This document shows, one piece after another, positions 17,687 through 26,106 of a stretch of 47,284 nucleotides of DNA. Source of the DNA: Streptomyces griseicoloratus (GTDB lineage: Bacteria > Actinomycetota > Actinomycetes > Streptomycetales > Streptomycetaceae); NCBI RefSeq assembly GCF_014534645.1, contig NZ_JACVQF010000036.1, positions 1 through 47,284 on the forward strand, given 5' to 3'. The notes beneath the pieces are model-generated. The model was given only the letters and a program-made list of their open reading frames with translations, was not told where the DNA came from and did no database searches. The first letter of the stretch is position 1. Each line of letters begins with the position of its first letter. The position numbers and the translations under genes were made by a program.

Positions 17687-18361
17687 TCAGCCGAAGTTCA
17701 CGTCGCTGCACCACATGTAGGTCTGGTCGATGTGCGAGGCCTGCCAGATCATGAACAGGATGTGATGTCCGGTGTAGCCGGAGGTGTTGACGTTGAACCT
17801 GTAGTCCATCGCCGGGCCGAAGCGGCCGGTCTGCGTGATGAAGTCGAGGTTGCCCCAGCCCAGGGTCTGGGTCTTGGGGTCGAAGCCCTGCTTGCTCACG
17901 TAGACCCTGAAGTAGTCGGCACCGTGGGACGCCTGGTCGTACACGTGGACCGAGAAGTTGCTGCCGACGTTGGTCGTCTTCCACTGCCCGGGCTTGTTCA
18001 GGCTGGCGTTCCTCGAGAGGTTGTTGCTGCAGAGCGTCCCGTCGGGGGTCCGCGCCTGGAACTGGCCACCGAGGCCGTCGCGGAGCGCGCTCATCCAGTT
18101 CCACATGGTGTCGGGGTTGGCCTGGAAGGCCTGCCAACACATGGGGTCTTCGGTCTGCATGGCCGGGTTCGTGTGGTTGTTACCCCACTTTTGCCAGCAC
18201 TGGTACGCGCGGGAGGGTGGGCCGACGACGGTGCCGTGAGCCTGGGCGGGGGCCGACCAGGTCAGTGCGCCGACAACCACGGCGAACAGCATGACGAGCG
18301 CCTGGAGGGGCCGGCGGAGGGCCGACCGGGGACGCCCGGCTAATGGGCTCTGTTTGCGCAT
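17687..18361 (-). CDS. secreted lytic polysaccharide monooxygenase (AA10, chitin/cellulose-active type)
   Basis: A 224-residue precursor. The signal peptide has a basic start (RKQSPLAGRPRSALRR), a hydrophobic core (LVMLFAVVVGALTWS) and a cut after APAQA, which exposes His1 of the mature enzyme (HGTVVGPPSRAYQCW). A second histidine lies in YTGHHILFMIWQASHIDQTY; His1 and one of these form the copper brace. Mature length (~190) fits a single AA10 domain with no carbohydrate-binding module. Copper-dependent oxidative cleavage of cellulose or chitin is the family reaction. The upstream CebR box links it to cellulose/cellobiose. Confidence 0.92.
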   Translation of the reverse strand: MRKQSPLAGRPRSALRRPLQALVMLFAVVVGALTWSAPAQAHGTVVGPPSRAYQCWQKWGNNHTNPAMQTEDPMCWQAFQANPDTMWNWMSALRDGLGGQFQARTPDGTLCSNNLSRNASLNKPGQWKTTNVGSNFSVHVYDQASHGADYFRVYVSKQGFDPKTQTLGWGNLDFITQTGRFGPAMDYRFNVNTSGYTGHHILFMIWQASHIDQTYMWCSDVNFG

Positions 18362-18396
18362 GTGGGGGGAACTCCTTCCAGTTGCGAAGCACACCA

Positions 18397-18410
18397 TGGG
18401 AGCGCTCCCA
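18397..18410. promoter_or_regulatory. CebR operator (perfect 14-bp palindrome)
   Basis: TGGGAGCGCTCCCA, 36 bases upstream of the LPMO start, is identical to the operator bound by the LacI-type repressor CebR, which releases DNA on cellobiose/cellotriose in streptomycetes. It should repress the LPMO gene without cello-oligosaccharides. Confidence 0.9.
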
Positions 18411-18640
18411 AAGGTACGACTTCTGAGTGAAATGTCAATGAAACAAGCGGAGTTGATCTCAGAGTGGGGCGGCGAACAGGGAATCTGCCGAGAGCCGCGA
18501 GTCGGAAGAGGCGATGCCGGGGCGCATCGCGCGGAGAACGCGGCCGATGGCACGCAGCGGGACCGTGCGTGCTCCTCGGATCTGAACCGACGGCAGTGGA
18601 GCATGGATGTCGCAGCGAGTGAAGCCACCAGCAACGCAGA

Positions 18641-18982
18641 TCAATCTCGGCGCGCTCCAACGCACCTGGGCCGCCGCGACCCCAAGACGCTCACGGACCA
18701 GAAGAGCCGCTGGCTGATCACGCCCGGGTCCGTTCCATGTTCGCACCCGACGATCACCGCCACCCCGTCCTCATCGGTCCCGACGGAGTCGGAGATCGCC
18801 TTCACCCACCTAGCGGCCACCGGCTCGACGATCCGCCGGTAGTCCACCACGAGCACCTCCACGGTCGCCGCCTCGTGCCAGTGCGGCAGGACAGTCCCCG
18901 CGCCGGGGGCCTTCTCCGCCACTTCCTCCGGAGCGGCCGGGGCCTCGTCGAGCTCTTCCCGGTCGGTCCGGCACCGGGCAAC
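18641..18982 (-). pseudogene. fragment of an unidentified coding region
   Basis: An open frame with strong GC3 bias runs from a stop near 18983 to the TGA at 18641. It contains EELDEAPAAPEEVAEKAPG, then VLPHWHEAATVEVLVVDYRR and ISDSVGTDEDGVAVIVGCEH. There is no convincing start at the left edge of the conserved part (a GTG at 18922 is internal to coding-like sequence), so the N-terminus seems lost. Family unknown. Confidence 0.3.
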
Positions 18983-19230
18983 GCCGCGTCACCCAGCCAG
19001 AGTTGACCGCGCAAATCCTGCCACGGCGACACCGGGAGCATGCCTGACCAGCGGCAACCACCAATCACGTCCGGAGGGTCATCGTCTCTCCATGACGACT
19101 CGTCAATCCGAGGTCTTGCAGATCCTCCGGACCAGCAGGAGAGACTGCCCTCCCGACCGGGTCCGCCCGGTCCCCGGCAGCACCACGCCATGCAGGTCGG
19201 CCCACCGTCGCTCCACCGAGATGAGGTCTC

Positions 19231-19989
19231 ATGAACCGAAACCGAGCCGCCGTCAGCGCGGTCGCCGTGATCCTGTTCGCCTTCGGTCCGGCAGCCGCCG
19301 CCACCGCCACCGAGGCGAAGGCCCGCGTCGAAGCCGACTGGGCAACTCAGTCGATCGTCTTCACCGCCGCTGCAGGGCAGACCAACAACCTCAACATATT
19401 CTCCATGTACACCAGTGACGGGATCCGGCGGATCGGCTTCAGCGACGTGGTCCCGCTCGAACCGGGCGACCACTGTGCGTACTCCAGAGCCGAGGACACC
19501 ACCTCCGTCGTCTGCGAACTGCCCGCCGACAGCCCCCGGCCCGACAGGATCGACGTCTTCCTCGGCGACGGCGACGACACGATCGCCGCCTTCACCCCCG
19601 GGGTCGGCACCGTCAGCGGCGGCCCCGGCGACGACGAGCTGCACGCCCACACCGCACGCACGGTTCTGGGCGGCGCGGGGAACGACATGGTCATGGGACC
19701 CGCCGCCCTGCACGGCGGCGACGGCATGGACCACCTGATGGGTGACGGCAGCAGCCAGCGGATGTGGGGCGGCCGGGGCGACGACATGATCGAGGGCTAC
19801 GGCGGTGACGACACCGTGCACGCCGGCCCCGGCGACGACCACGCCATGGGCGGGGACGGCCGCGACATCGTCCTCGGCGGCCCCGGTGACGACACACTGG
19901 ACGGCGAAGGCGGCGACGACCTCGTCTGCGGTGGCACCGGAAAGGACGCCCTCGAAGGCGGACCCGGCCGCAACATCGTCCTCCCCTAG
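19231..19989 (+). CDS. secreted RTX-like calcium-binding repeat protein
   Basis: A 252-residue precursor with a signal peptide (NRNRAAVSAVAVILFAFG, cut near AAAATA). The C-terminal ~140 residues hold at least eight hemolysin-type nonapeptides of the form GGxGxDxxx, for example GGPGDDELH, GGAGNDMVM, GGRGDDMIE, GGPGDDTLD and GGEGGDDLVC. These usually bind calcium as a parallel beta-roll. Two Cys pairs (DHC/VVC and a late LVC) may form disulfides. The function outside the cell is unknown. The last codons end exactly where a truncated response regulator begins on the other strand, so the 3' end may be a rearrangement junction. Confidence 0.85.
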   Translation: MNRNRAAVSAVAVILFAFGPAAAATATEAKARVEADWATQSIVFTAAAGQTNNLNIFSMYTSDGIRRIGFSDVVPLEPGDHCAYSRAEDTTSVVCELPADSPRPDRIDVFLGDGDDTIAAFTPGVGTVSGGPGDDELHAHTARTVLGGAGNDMVMGPAALHGGDGMDHLMGDGSSQRMWGGRGDDMIEGYGGDDTVHAGPGDDHAMGGDGRDIVLGGPGDDTLDGEGGDDLVCGGTGKDALEGGPGRNIVLP

Positions 19990-20481
19990 CGCTTCCAGCA
20001 CGCGGAACTCGGCCGGGGTGCAGTCGACCCTGCGCCCGTGCAACCGGACCTCGTGGCGGACCTGGTCGAGCGACAGCGCCCCGGCTCGGAGCGGCAGTAC
20101 GGCGGACCCGTCGGCCGGCCGGGCACGTCGCAGCAGCGAACGCACGCGCGCCATCAGCTCCCCGGAATCGTACGGTTTGGTGAGGTAGTCGTCGGCGCCC
20201 AGGTCGAACCCGGTGAGCTTGTCCTCGGCCGTCGTGCGGGCCGTGACCATCAGCACCGGCACGTCGCAGTCACGCCTCAGCACGCGCAGCACGTCCAGAC
20301 CGTCCGGTTCCGGCATCATCACGTCCAGGATCAGCAGGTCCGGTCGCCTGCTGCGCACATGATCGACCGCTTCGCGGCCGTCGCCGACCACGAGAACCGA
20401 ATGATCCTCGCGCCGCAGGTACCGCCGGACCAGCTCGGCCTGCTTCGCATCGTCCTCGGCGACCAGCACGAATGCGCACAT
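19990..20481 (-). pseudogene. OmpR/PhoB-type response regulator, truncated in its DNA-binding domain
   Basis: The receiver domain is intact: acidic pocket VAEDDAKQAE, phosphoacceptor LLILDVMMPEPDGLDVLRV, the T of VPVLMVTARTT, and the K of LTKPYDSGELMAR. The winged-helix part starts (GALSLDQVRHEVRLHGRRV, CTPAEFRVLEAL) but is cut after ~163 residues, where the sequence becomes the complement of the RTX gene; family members are 220-240 residues. No sensor kinase is present. The ATG at 20481 is kept, so the fragment could still be translated, but without the recognition helix it cannot bind DNA normally. Confidence 0.85.
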
Positions 20482-21019
20482 CTGTCCATCCCTCGTCCAC
20501 ACCGGACCCGAGAGCCGGGCACATCCGCTCCGGCGCCCCTGCCAAGGGCTCCGGCCCGCCGGACGGCGGCGGACGGTGCAGACGACGAACGCCGCACGTG
20601 TCAAGACCGTTCCCGATCAGGCAGGTTACCCCGCTGCCAGCTGCCCGCGAGAGATACCGGGGATCAGCGCGGACACAGCCCGCCGCCCGACGGGATGGTG
20701 CGGTGGTGATCCAGCGGGCGGCCCGGCGGGGTGAGGGCGGCCGCTCTCGCGGGTGTTCGCCGAGCACGGACTCGCGGGGGCCAGGATCGACCGGACCGGG
20801 TGTCCACCCGCTGCACCGGTCGGCTCGATCGCTGCCGCCGCATCGATCGGCTCCGTCGCGGGCTCGTCAACCGCGGTGGTCGAGGCCCTGGGCGGCACCT
20901 TCAACGCCGAGCTGATCGAGATGCAGGACGTCTGAAACAGGAGCAACGGGCCCGGCGAAACTCGGGGCGGTGCTCGTTTGCCGCCTGTCGGTCGCCCGGC
21001 GCGCCGTCCTGGTGGGTTC
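20482..21019. other. degenerate region with a TetR N-terminal fragment
   Basis: No intact gene. On the plus strand, VFAEHGLAGARIDR at about 20750-20795 matches the helix 1-2 segment of TetR regulators, but preceding and following residues are in other frames. A short run ending SSTAVVEALGGTFNAELIEM stops at 20935 and looks like the C-terminus of another protein. Both appear to be relics. Confidence 0.45.
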
Positions 21020-21895
21020 TCACTTGGCGGGCTCACGGATTGCCACGTCCTGACAGTCCGGCCCTCTCCCGCTTGTCCCGCCGCACACCGTCGTGGCCAG
21101 CCTGCGCAGGGCCCTGGCCGACGGGGATCCGGGATCGGCCGTGATCAGGACGACTTCCTGGTCGTCCTCGGGGACCAGGAGCACGTCGCAGTTCAGCCGC
21201 AGGCTGCCCGCCGTCGGGTGGTCGAGGGTCTTGGTGCGGTGACCGGGCGCGTGCACCGGCCCGGTCTCCCAGAGCCGGCGGAACTCCGCGCTGCCCGCGT
21301 GCAGTTCGGCCAGCAGGGCGGCGAGCCGCGGGTCGTGCGGGTAGCGGTCGGCGGCCCTGCGCAATCGGGCCACCACGATGTGCCCGAACTCCTCGGCGCC
21401 AGAGCTCTCGTACATCCGCCCTTCCACAAGGAAACGGCGCCGGGCCAGGTTCGTCGTCCGCTGCCCGAGGTCGCCGCCCAGCAGGGCCCGGGCCAGCGGG
21501 TTCCAGGCGACGATGCCGTAGGCCGCGTCGGTGACGATCGCGCCGGTCTCGGGCAGCCGCCGCAGCATACGGGCCACATGCGGACGTACGTGCCGGACGG
21601 CACCGGTGGCGGGCGGCGGCGCGCTCGTCCCGGCGAGGCGGAACAGATGGCTGCGTTCGGCCGGTGTCAGACGGAGGGCACCGGCCAGCCCGTCCAGGAT
21701 ACGGGGCGACGGACGGGGGCCGCGGGCCTGCTCCAGGCGTACGTAGTAGTCGACAGACATGTGGGCCAGTTCGGCCACCTCCTCGCGGCGCAGGCCCGGG
21801 GTGCGGCGCGGGACGCCGGTGGGTAGTCCGACGTCGTGCGGACGCAGGGCTGCGCGGCGGTCCCGCAGGAATCGAGCCAGCTCCTGTCGCGCCAT
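21020..21895 (-). CDS. XRE-type regulator with MmyB-like ligand-binding domain
   Basis: A 291-residue regulator. The N-terminal HTH is RRTPGLRREEVAELAHMSVD followed by YYVRLEQARGPRPSP, the characteristic pattern of the MmyB-type helix-turn-helix family. The remainder (NPLARALLGG, then VARLRRAADRYPHDPRLAAL) matches the PAS-like C-terminal domain thought to bind small lipophilic ligands. ATG 21895 follows a GGAGGGA site. It is divergent from the SDR at 21967 with a 71-base gap; in actinomycetes this pairing usually means that the regulator controls the SDR. Confidence 0.9.
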   Translation of the reverse strand: MARQELARFLRDRRAALRPHDVGLPTGVPRRTPGLRREEVAELAHMSVDYYVRLEQARGPRPSPRILDGLAGALRLTPAERSHLFRLAGTSAPPPATGAVRHVRPHVARMLRRLPETGAIVTDAAYGIVAWNPLARALLGGDLGQRTTNLARRRFLVEGRMYESSGAEEFGHIVVARLRRAADRYPHDPRLAALLAELHAGSAEFRRLWETGPVHAPGHRTKTLDHPTAGSLRLNCDVLLVPEDDQEVVLITADPGSPSARALRRLATTVCGGTSGRGPDCQDVAIREPAK

Positions 21896-21966
21896 GGCCG
21901 CTCCCTCCGTTGCCTGGTACAGGTTGTCCCTGGCAGGGTGGTCGCCGCCAGGGGACCGTGGCTGCC

Positions 21967-22683
21967 ATGAACGATCGCACAGCACTCGTCACCGGTGCCA
22001 ACAAAGGCATCGGCAAGCACATCGCCCGCCTCCTCACCGCGGAGGGCTTCCGCGTGTACGTGGGGTCCCGGGACGCCGAGCGCGGGCGGCGGACCGTCGA
22101 GCAGATCGGCGCGGGTGCGCGCCTGCTGGTCCTGGACGTGACGGATCCCGGCTCCGTCGCCGCGGCCGCGGCGCGGGTGGACCGGCTGGACGTCCTGGTG
22201 AACAACGCCGGCATCAACGTCTCGCTCGACCCGGTGGCCGAGACCGGCTTGGAGGACTTCCGGCGTACCTATGAGACGAACGTGTTCGGGGTCGTTGCGG
22301 TCACGAACGCCTTCCTGCCGGCCCTGCGCCGTTCGCCGTCCCCGCGGATCGTCAACGTCTCCAGCGGGACCGCGTCGCTGACCTGGAGTACCAGCCCCAA
22401 TCCGCAGTTCACTCCCGGCCGCGGCCATGCGGCCGCGTACCGGTCGTCGAAGGCCGCCCTCAACGCCCTGACCGTCCTGTACGCCCTGACGCTGGCCGAG
22501 GAGGGCTTCAAGGTCAACGCGCTCGCCCCCGGTGCGCGGGCCACCGACCTCGTCCCGGGGGCGGCCGCGGTCGGCGGGGACCCGGCCGAGGCCGCCCAGG
22601 GGGCCGTACGACTGGCTCTCCTCCAGGACGACGGGCCGACCGGCGCGTTCTTCTCCTGGGACGGGACGCCCGTACCGTGGTGA
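21967..22683 (+). CDS. short-chain dehydrogenase/reductase, divergent from the XRE regulator
   Basis: A 238-residue SDR with TGANKGIGKHIARLL (NADP-type Rossmann start), VLVNNAGINVSLDP, the catalytic Ser in IVNVSSGTASLTW and Y-x-x-x-K in AAYRSSKAALNAL. The arrangement resembles carbonyl-reductase-like SDRs. The C-terminus GAFFSWDGTPVPW is typical of this subgroup, in which the regulator gene is regularly divergent. The substrate is unknown. Confidence 0.9.
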   Translation: MNDRTALVTGANKGIGKHIARLLTAEGFRVYVGSRDAERGRRTVEQIGAGARLLVLDVTDPGSVAAAAARVDRLDVLVNNAGINVSLDPVAETGLEDFRRTYETNVFGVVAVTNAFLPALRRSPSPRIVNVSSGTASLTWSTSPNPQFTPGRGHAAAYRSSKAALNALTVLYALTLAEEGFKVNALAPGARATDLVPGAAAVGGDPAEAAQGAVRLALLQDDGPTGAFFSWDGTPVPW

Positions 22684-22972
22684 CCGCAGCACCCGGCGCG
22701 GCGGACGACAGACGTGGCGGGCGCTTTTCCGAGAGGACATCGGGGCCCTCCGCGGACGGGTCCCGGCTGCCGGGCACCCGGGACTGACGTGGGCTGCCCA
22801 CGGACGGCATGTACGACCTGTGCCATGTAGTACCGCAGGAAGCTCCTCCGCTGGCACAACACCGGGATCCGGACCAGGTGCGGACCGACTCGGCTCCGCA
22901 TCAAGCGAGGCACCTGCCTCTCCAGCCGAGTCACCTACCGCCGGCTGCCCTGGGTCCATCAGCCCAAATGAC
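22684..22972. other. intergenic stretch before the left island repeat
   Basis: No coding sequence or RNA gene is recognised. It marks the transition from ordinary genes to the island that begins at the repeat at 22973. Confidence 0.4.
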
Positions 22973-23059
22973 CGAGTTCAACGGAGCGTAGTCAGCACCA
23001 AGTCAGCACGGCACCGTCAAATCACCTCGAAATACACCTCTCGGACGCCACTCGTTTCG
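22973..23059 (+). repeat. left copy of imperfect direct repeat bounding the zinc island
   Basis: Matches 47085-47183 in the same orientation. Two blocks are identical: AGCACCAAGTCAGCACG and GCACCGTCAAATCACC; between them the right copy has 12 extra bases. Both copies read as the end of a plus-strand frame (M-T-E-F-N-G-A-stop here, M-P-E-F-D-A-A-stop on the right). They may be the 3' end of a mobile gene or attachment-site-like sequence. Confidence 0.6.
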
Positions 23060-23109
23060 ACTGTCCCTTGCGGGCTTCGCGCGCTCCGGCCCGCGACCGT
23101 CCCTGGGCG

Positions 23110-23700
23110 CACGGCCACGACCCGACTTCTTCATCGAAGCGTGGCGCCCAGGCGAGCCGTCGCGCGTCTTCGTGGTGACGGTCAACGGCAACCACCAGAA
23201 GGCCACCAAGCGCACCGCCAAGGCCGACCGCTCGGCATTCAAGCAGCTGGCCAGGGCAGCGAGCGCGCCGAGCACTTCCACCTCGCCGAGTGGAACACCA
23301 CGCCGTGTCTCTTGATGTCCACCGAGTTGCTCGCGCTGGACGGCATCACCGTCAACGCTCTGCAGGCGCCGGGCGAAGGACTGCTGCCCGCGAGGCCGGC
23401 CACACGGCGAGGGAGTGCGGACCCAGTGCTGTCGGAACGGAACCTCGTGTACGCCGGCGCGGTGAAGGTACCTGTCGACGACCACAGAGAACGGATCCAG
23501 GACGGGTTCCTCATCCCCCGCAAGGAGCTTGGCTGGTACGGCCGGCTGCTCGCGCGCACGGGAGCCGCAGGCCAGTTGGCGTTCGCCGGAGCGGGCACCG
23601 AAATCGCCCAGTACCTGACCGACAAGCAGGGCCACAAACACTACAAGCAGCAGACCTTCGCCGGTTCGTCCAGCGTCAGGGACGCACGGCACAAGATAGG
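23110..23700 (+). pseudogene. frameshifted hypothetical gene
   Basis: Two overlapping frames read as one protein: RPDFFIEAWRPGEPSRVFVV through KQLARA in one frame, then SERAEHFHLAEWNTTPCLLM to IPRKELGWYGRLLARTGAAG and LTDKQGHKHYKQQTFAG in another. A shift near 23260 joins them. No start codon with a ribosome site and no clear end are seen. The family is not recognised; it is likely cargo of a mobile element that has decayed. Confidence 0.5.
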
Positions 23701-23721
23701 GGCACGAGGTGCGGATCGTAA

Positions 23722-23744
23722 TGACATCCATTTTCATGTATCGT
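23722..23744 (+). promoter_or_regulatory. candidate Zur box and -10 of the rpmF operon
   Basis: TGACATCCATTTTCA (23722-23736) is followed two bases later by the -10 hexamer TATCGT (23739-23744). The ATTTTCA half and the distance match the sites at 32447 and 34642. A bound repressor would cover the promoter. Confidence 0.65.
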
Positions 23745-23778
23745 CTGCCTCGCTCACCGATCGCACCCGGAGGTCCTC

Positions 23779-23949
23779 ATGGCCGTACCCAAACGCAAGA
23801 TGTCGCGCAGCAACACCCGGCACCGTCGCGCGCAGTGGAAGGCCACGACGCCGCAGCTGGTGACGGTCACGGTGGACGGCGTGCCGTACCTCGTTCCCCA
23901 GCGGCTGGCCAAGGCGTACGAGCGTGGCCTGCTCCGCCCCGAAGGCTGA
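23779..23949 (+). CDS. rpmF: 50S ribosomal protein L32, cysteine-free (zinc-independent) paralogue
   Basis: A 56-residue protein starting [20 protein letters not shown], the invariant L32 N-terminus. The standard form has a four-cysteine zinc ribbon; this one has none, so it needs no zinc. In actinobacteria such C-minus paralogues are repressed by Zur and replace the zinc form under starvation, freeing ribosomal zinc. GGAGG precedes ATG 23779 by five bases. A COG0523 gene follows after six bases, so they form one operon behind the Zur-type box at 23722. Confidence 0.93.
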   Translation: MAVPKRKMSRSNTRHRRAQWKATTPQLVTVTVDGVPYLVPQRLAKAYERGLLRPEG

Positions 23950-23955
23950 CCCAGC

Positions 23956-25143
23956 ATGTCCCACTCCCCCTCGCCGCGCCTTCCCGTCACCGTCCTGTCG
24001 GGCTTTCTCGGTGCCGGCAAGACCACCCTGCTCAACCACGTCCTCGGTAACCGCGAGGGCCTGCGTGTCGCCGTCATCGTCAACGACATGAGCGAGGTCA
24101 ACATCGACGCCGCCCTCGTGCGCGGCGGCGAGGCCGCTTTGTCCCGCACCGAGGAACGCCTGGTCGAGATGACCAACGGGTGCATCTGCTGCACCCTGCG
24201 CGACGACCTGCTGGAGGAAGTGGACCGCCTGGCGCGCGAGGGGCGCTTCGACTACCTCCTCATCGAGTCCTCCGGTATCTCCGAACCCATGCCGGTGGCT
24301 GCCACCTTCGCCTTCGCCCGCGACGACGGTGCCACCCTCGGCGACCTGGCCCGGCTGGACACGATGGTCACGGTCGTGGACGCCGCCAACTTCCTGCCCG
24401 AGCTGGCCGGAGGTGACGAACTGGCCGAACGGGGCCTGGACCAGTACGAGGACGACGAACGCACGGTCAGCGACCTGCTGATGGACCAGGTCGAGTTCGC
24501 CGACGTCATCGTCCTCAACAAGCTCGACCTCGTCGACGCCGCGTCCGCCGACCGGCTGCGGGCCACCCTGACACGGCTCAACCCCGCCGCCCGCGTGGTG
24601 CCGGCCGTACGAGGCCGCGTACCGGTCGGCGAGGTCCTGGGCACCGGCCGCTTCGACCTGGAACGAGCGCAACAGGCCCCGGGGTGGGTCAGAGAACTCA
24701 ACGGCGACCACGTTCCCGAGACGGAGGAGTACGGCATCTCCTCGACCGTCTTCCGCTCCGGTACGCCCTTCCACCCCGGGCGGTTGTGGACGTTCGTGAC
24801 GGAGGCTCTGGACAGCGGCGCCTACGGACAGGTCCTCAGGTCCAAAGGCTTCTTCACCCTCGCCAGCCGGCCCCATGTGACGGGGCTGTGGTCGCAGGCC
24901 GGTTCGGTGGCGCGCTTCGAGCCTTCCTCCGCTCGCGACACCGACAGCCCTTACGCCCAGGAACTCGTCTTCATCGGAACCCAGTTGGGTGCGGAGCCGT
25001 TGCGGGCGGCCCTGACCGGCTGCCTCATGCAGGAAGGCGAAGCTCTGCCCACTTCCGACCCCTTCCCCGCCTGGGACACCTACGGTTTCGACGAGAGCTG
25101 CGCGCACGAGCACGACCACCTCGCCACCGTGACGGGGCGCTGA
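23956..25143 (+). CDS. COG0523-family GTPase, putative zinc metallochaperone
   Basis: A 395-residue G3E GTPase. Walker A is [15 protein letters not shown], the metal-binding CxCC lies in [16 protein letters not shown], base recognition is VLNKLDLVD, and the C-terminal domain ends with HEHDH, a further probable zinc ligand set. Family members (ZagA, ZigA, YciC) bind zinc and deliver it to client enzymes when zinc is scarce. Cotranscription with zinc-free L32 and the upstream Zur-like box support a zinc role. A second, shorter member is at 35398. Confidence 0.92.
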   Translation: MSHSPSPRLPVTVLSGFLGAGKTTLLNHVLGNREGLRVAVIVNDMSEVNIDAALVRGGEAALSRTEERLVEMTNGCICCTLRDDLLEEVDRLAREGRFDYLLIESSGISEPMPVAATFAFARDDGATLGDLARLDTMVTVVDAANFLPELAGGDELAERGLDQYEDDERTVSDLLMDQVEFADVIVLNKLDLVDAASADRLRATLTRLNPAARVVPAVRGRVPVGEVLGTGRFDLERAQQAPGWVRELNGDHVPETEEYGISSTVFRSGTPFHPGRLWTFVTEALDSGAYGQVLRSKGFFTLASRPHVTGLWSQAGSVARFEPSSARDTDSPYAQELVFIGTQLGAEPLRAALTGCLMQEGEALPTSDPFPAWDTYGFDESCAHEHDHLATVTGR

Positions 25144-25217
25144 AACTCCGGGCCGGGCGGTGGTCGCAGCCACGGCACCGTCCGGCCCGGTACACACCTG
25201 TGTCAGAGAGGCCGCTC

Positions 25218-26048
25218 ATGGACGACAGGAAGAAGCCGCGTCTGGGGACGGTACAGGAGACCCTCCTCATACCGCTGTACGCCCGCGCCGTGGAGAACCG
25301 CAAGGAACACGCACTGCTGAGGGACGCGCGGGCCGAAGAGATCGCCGCCTCGATCGACTACGACTTCAAACGCTTCGACGATCTCCCGAGCCTCACCGGC
25401 GCACTTCTGCGCACCCTCCTCTTCGACCGGTGGGTGGCGGACTTCCTGTCCGCGCATCCCGACGCCACCGTGGTCGAGATCGGCACCGGGCTGAACACAC
25501 GCCACGAACGTGTCGACAACGGCCGCGCCCGGTGGTTCGATCTCGACCTGCCCGATGTGATCGCCCTGCGCCGGAACTTCTTCACGGACAGCCCCCGGCG
25601 GACGATGATCGCGGCCTCGGTGACGGACGAGGCGTGGGCCGCGGAGGTGGCCTCGCACGCCACCGGGCCGTACCTGTTCGTCGCGGAGGCCGTACTGCCC
25701 TACCTGCACGAACCCGATGTACGCCGGGTCATCGACCTCCTCGCCGACCGCTTCCCGGGCGCCCTGCTGGCCCTCGACACCGCCGGCCCCGGCTTCTTCG
25801 ACACTCAGGAACAGCACGACGCCCTCAGCAAGGTCGAGGCCCGTATGCACTGGTACTGCCCTGATCCGGCCCAACTGGCCGACTGGCGGCCGGGTACACG
25901 CGTACTGGCGTCACACACCCTCACCAGCCTCCCCGAAGACCTGGTGGCCCAGTTGCCGCTCCCCTACCAGCAGCTGGTGTCCGCAATCGCCGCGCAGCGG
26001 CTCCCCCAGGCCGAGGGCTACCGGCTCAACCTCCTGCGCCTGCCCTGA
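25218..26048 (+). CDS. class I SAM-dependent methyltransferase (leucine carboxyl methyltransferase-like, COG3315)
   Basis: A 276-residue methyltransferase. The SAM-binding motif is VVEIGTGLNTRHERVDNG, followed by WFDLDLPDVIALRRNFF and the post-motif YLFVAEAVLPYLHE, the pattern of O-methyltransferases of the LCMT/PpmP type. ATG 25218 has GAGAGG upstream; an in-frame GTG at 25200 is less likely. It lies 74 bases after the COG0523 gene in the same direction and ends at a shared terminator. Next to a salicylate synthase it may come from a coelibactin-like zincophore pathway; that is inference. Confidence 0.85.
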   Translation: MDDRKKPRLGTVQETLLIPLYARAVENRKEHALLRDARAEEIAASIDYDFKRFDDLPSLTGALLRTLLFDRWVADFLSAHPDATVVEIGTGLNTRHERVDNGRARWFDLDLPDVIALRRNFFTDSPRRTMIAASVTDEAWAAEVASHATGPYLFVAEAVLPYLHEPDVRRVIDLLADRFPGALLALDTAGPGFFDTQEQHDALSKVEARMHWYCPDPAQLADWRPGTRVLASHTLTSLPEDLVAQLPLPYQQLVSAIAAQRLPQAEGYRLNLLRLP

Positions 26049-26076
26049 CGTCCGCAGGCACGCCAAGCGGCCGGTG

Positions 26077-26106
26077 CCGGCCGTGACTCCGCCGAGTCAC
26101 GGCCGG
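26077..26106. terminator. bidirectional terminator hairpin
   Basis: CCGGCCGTGACTC, loop CGCC, GAGTCACGGCCGG: a perfect 13-bp stem in the convergent gap between the methyltransferase and the salicylate synthase. Confidence 0.85.

Noticed and set aside
22973-23059. Possible tRNA gene as attachment site
   Set aside because: The repeat cannot be folded by eye into a cloverleaf and has no CCA-proximal consensus or T-loop GTTCGA in the right place.
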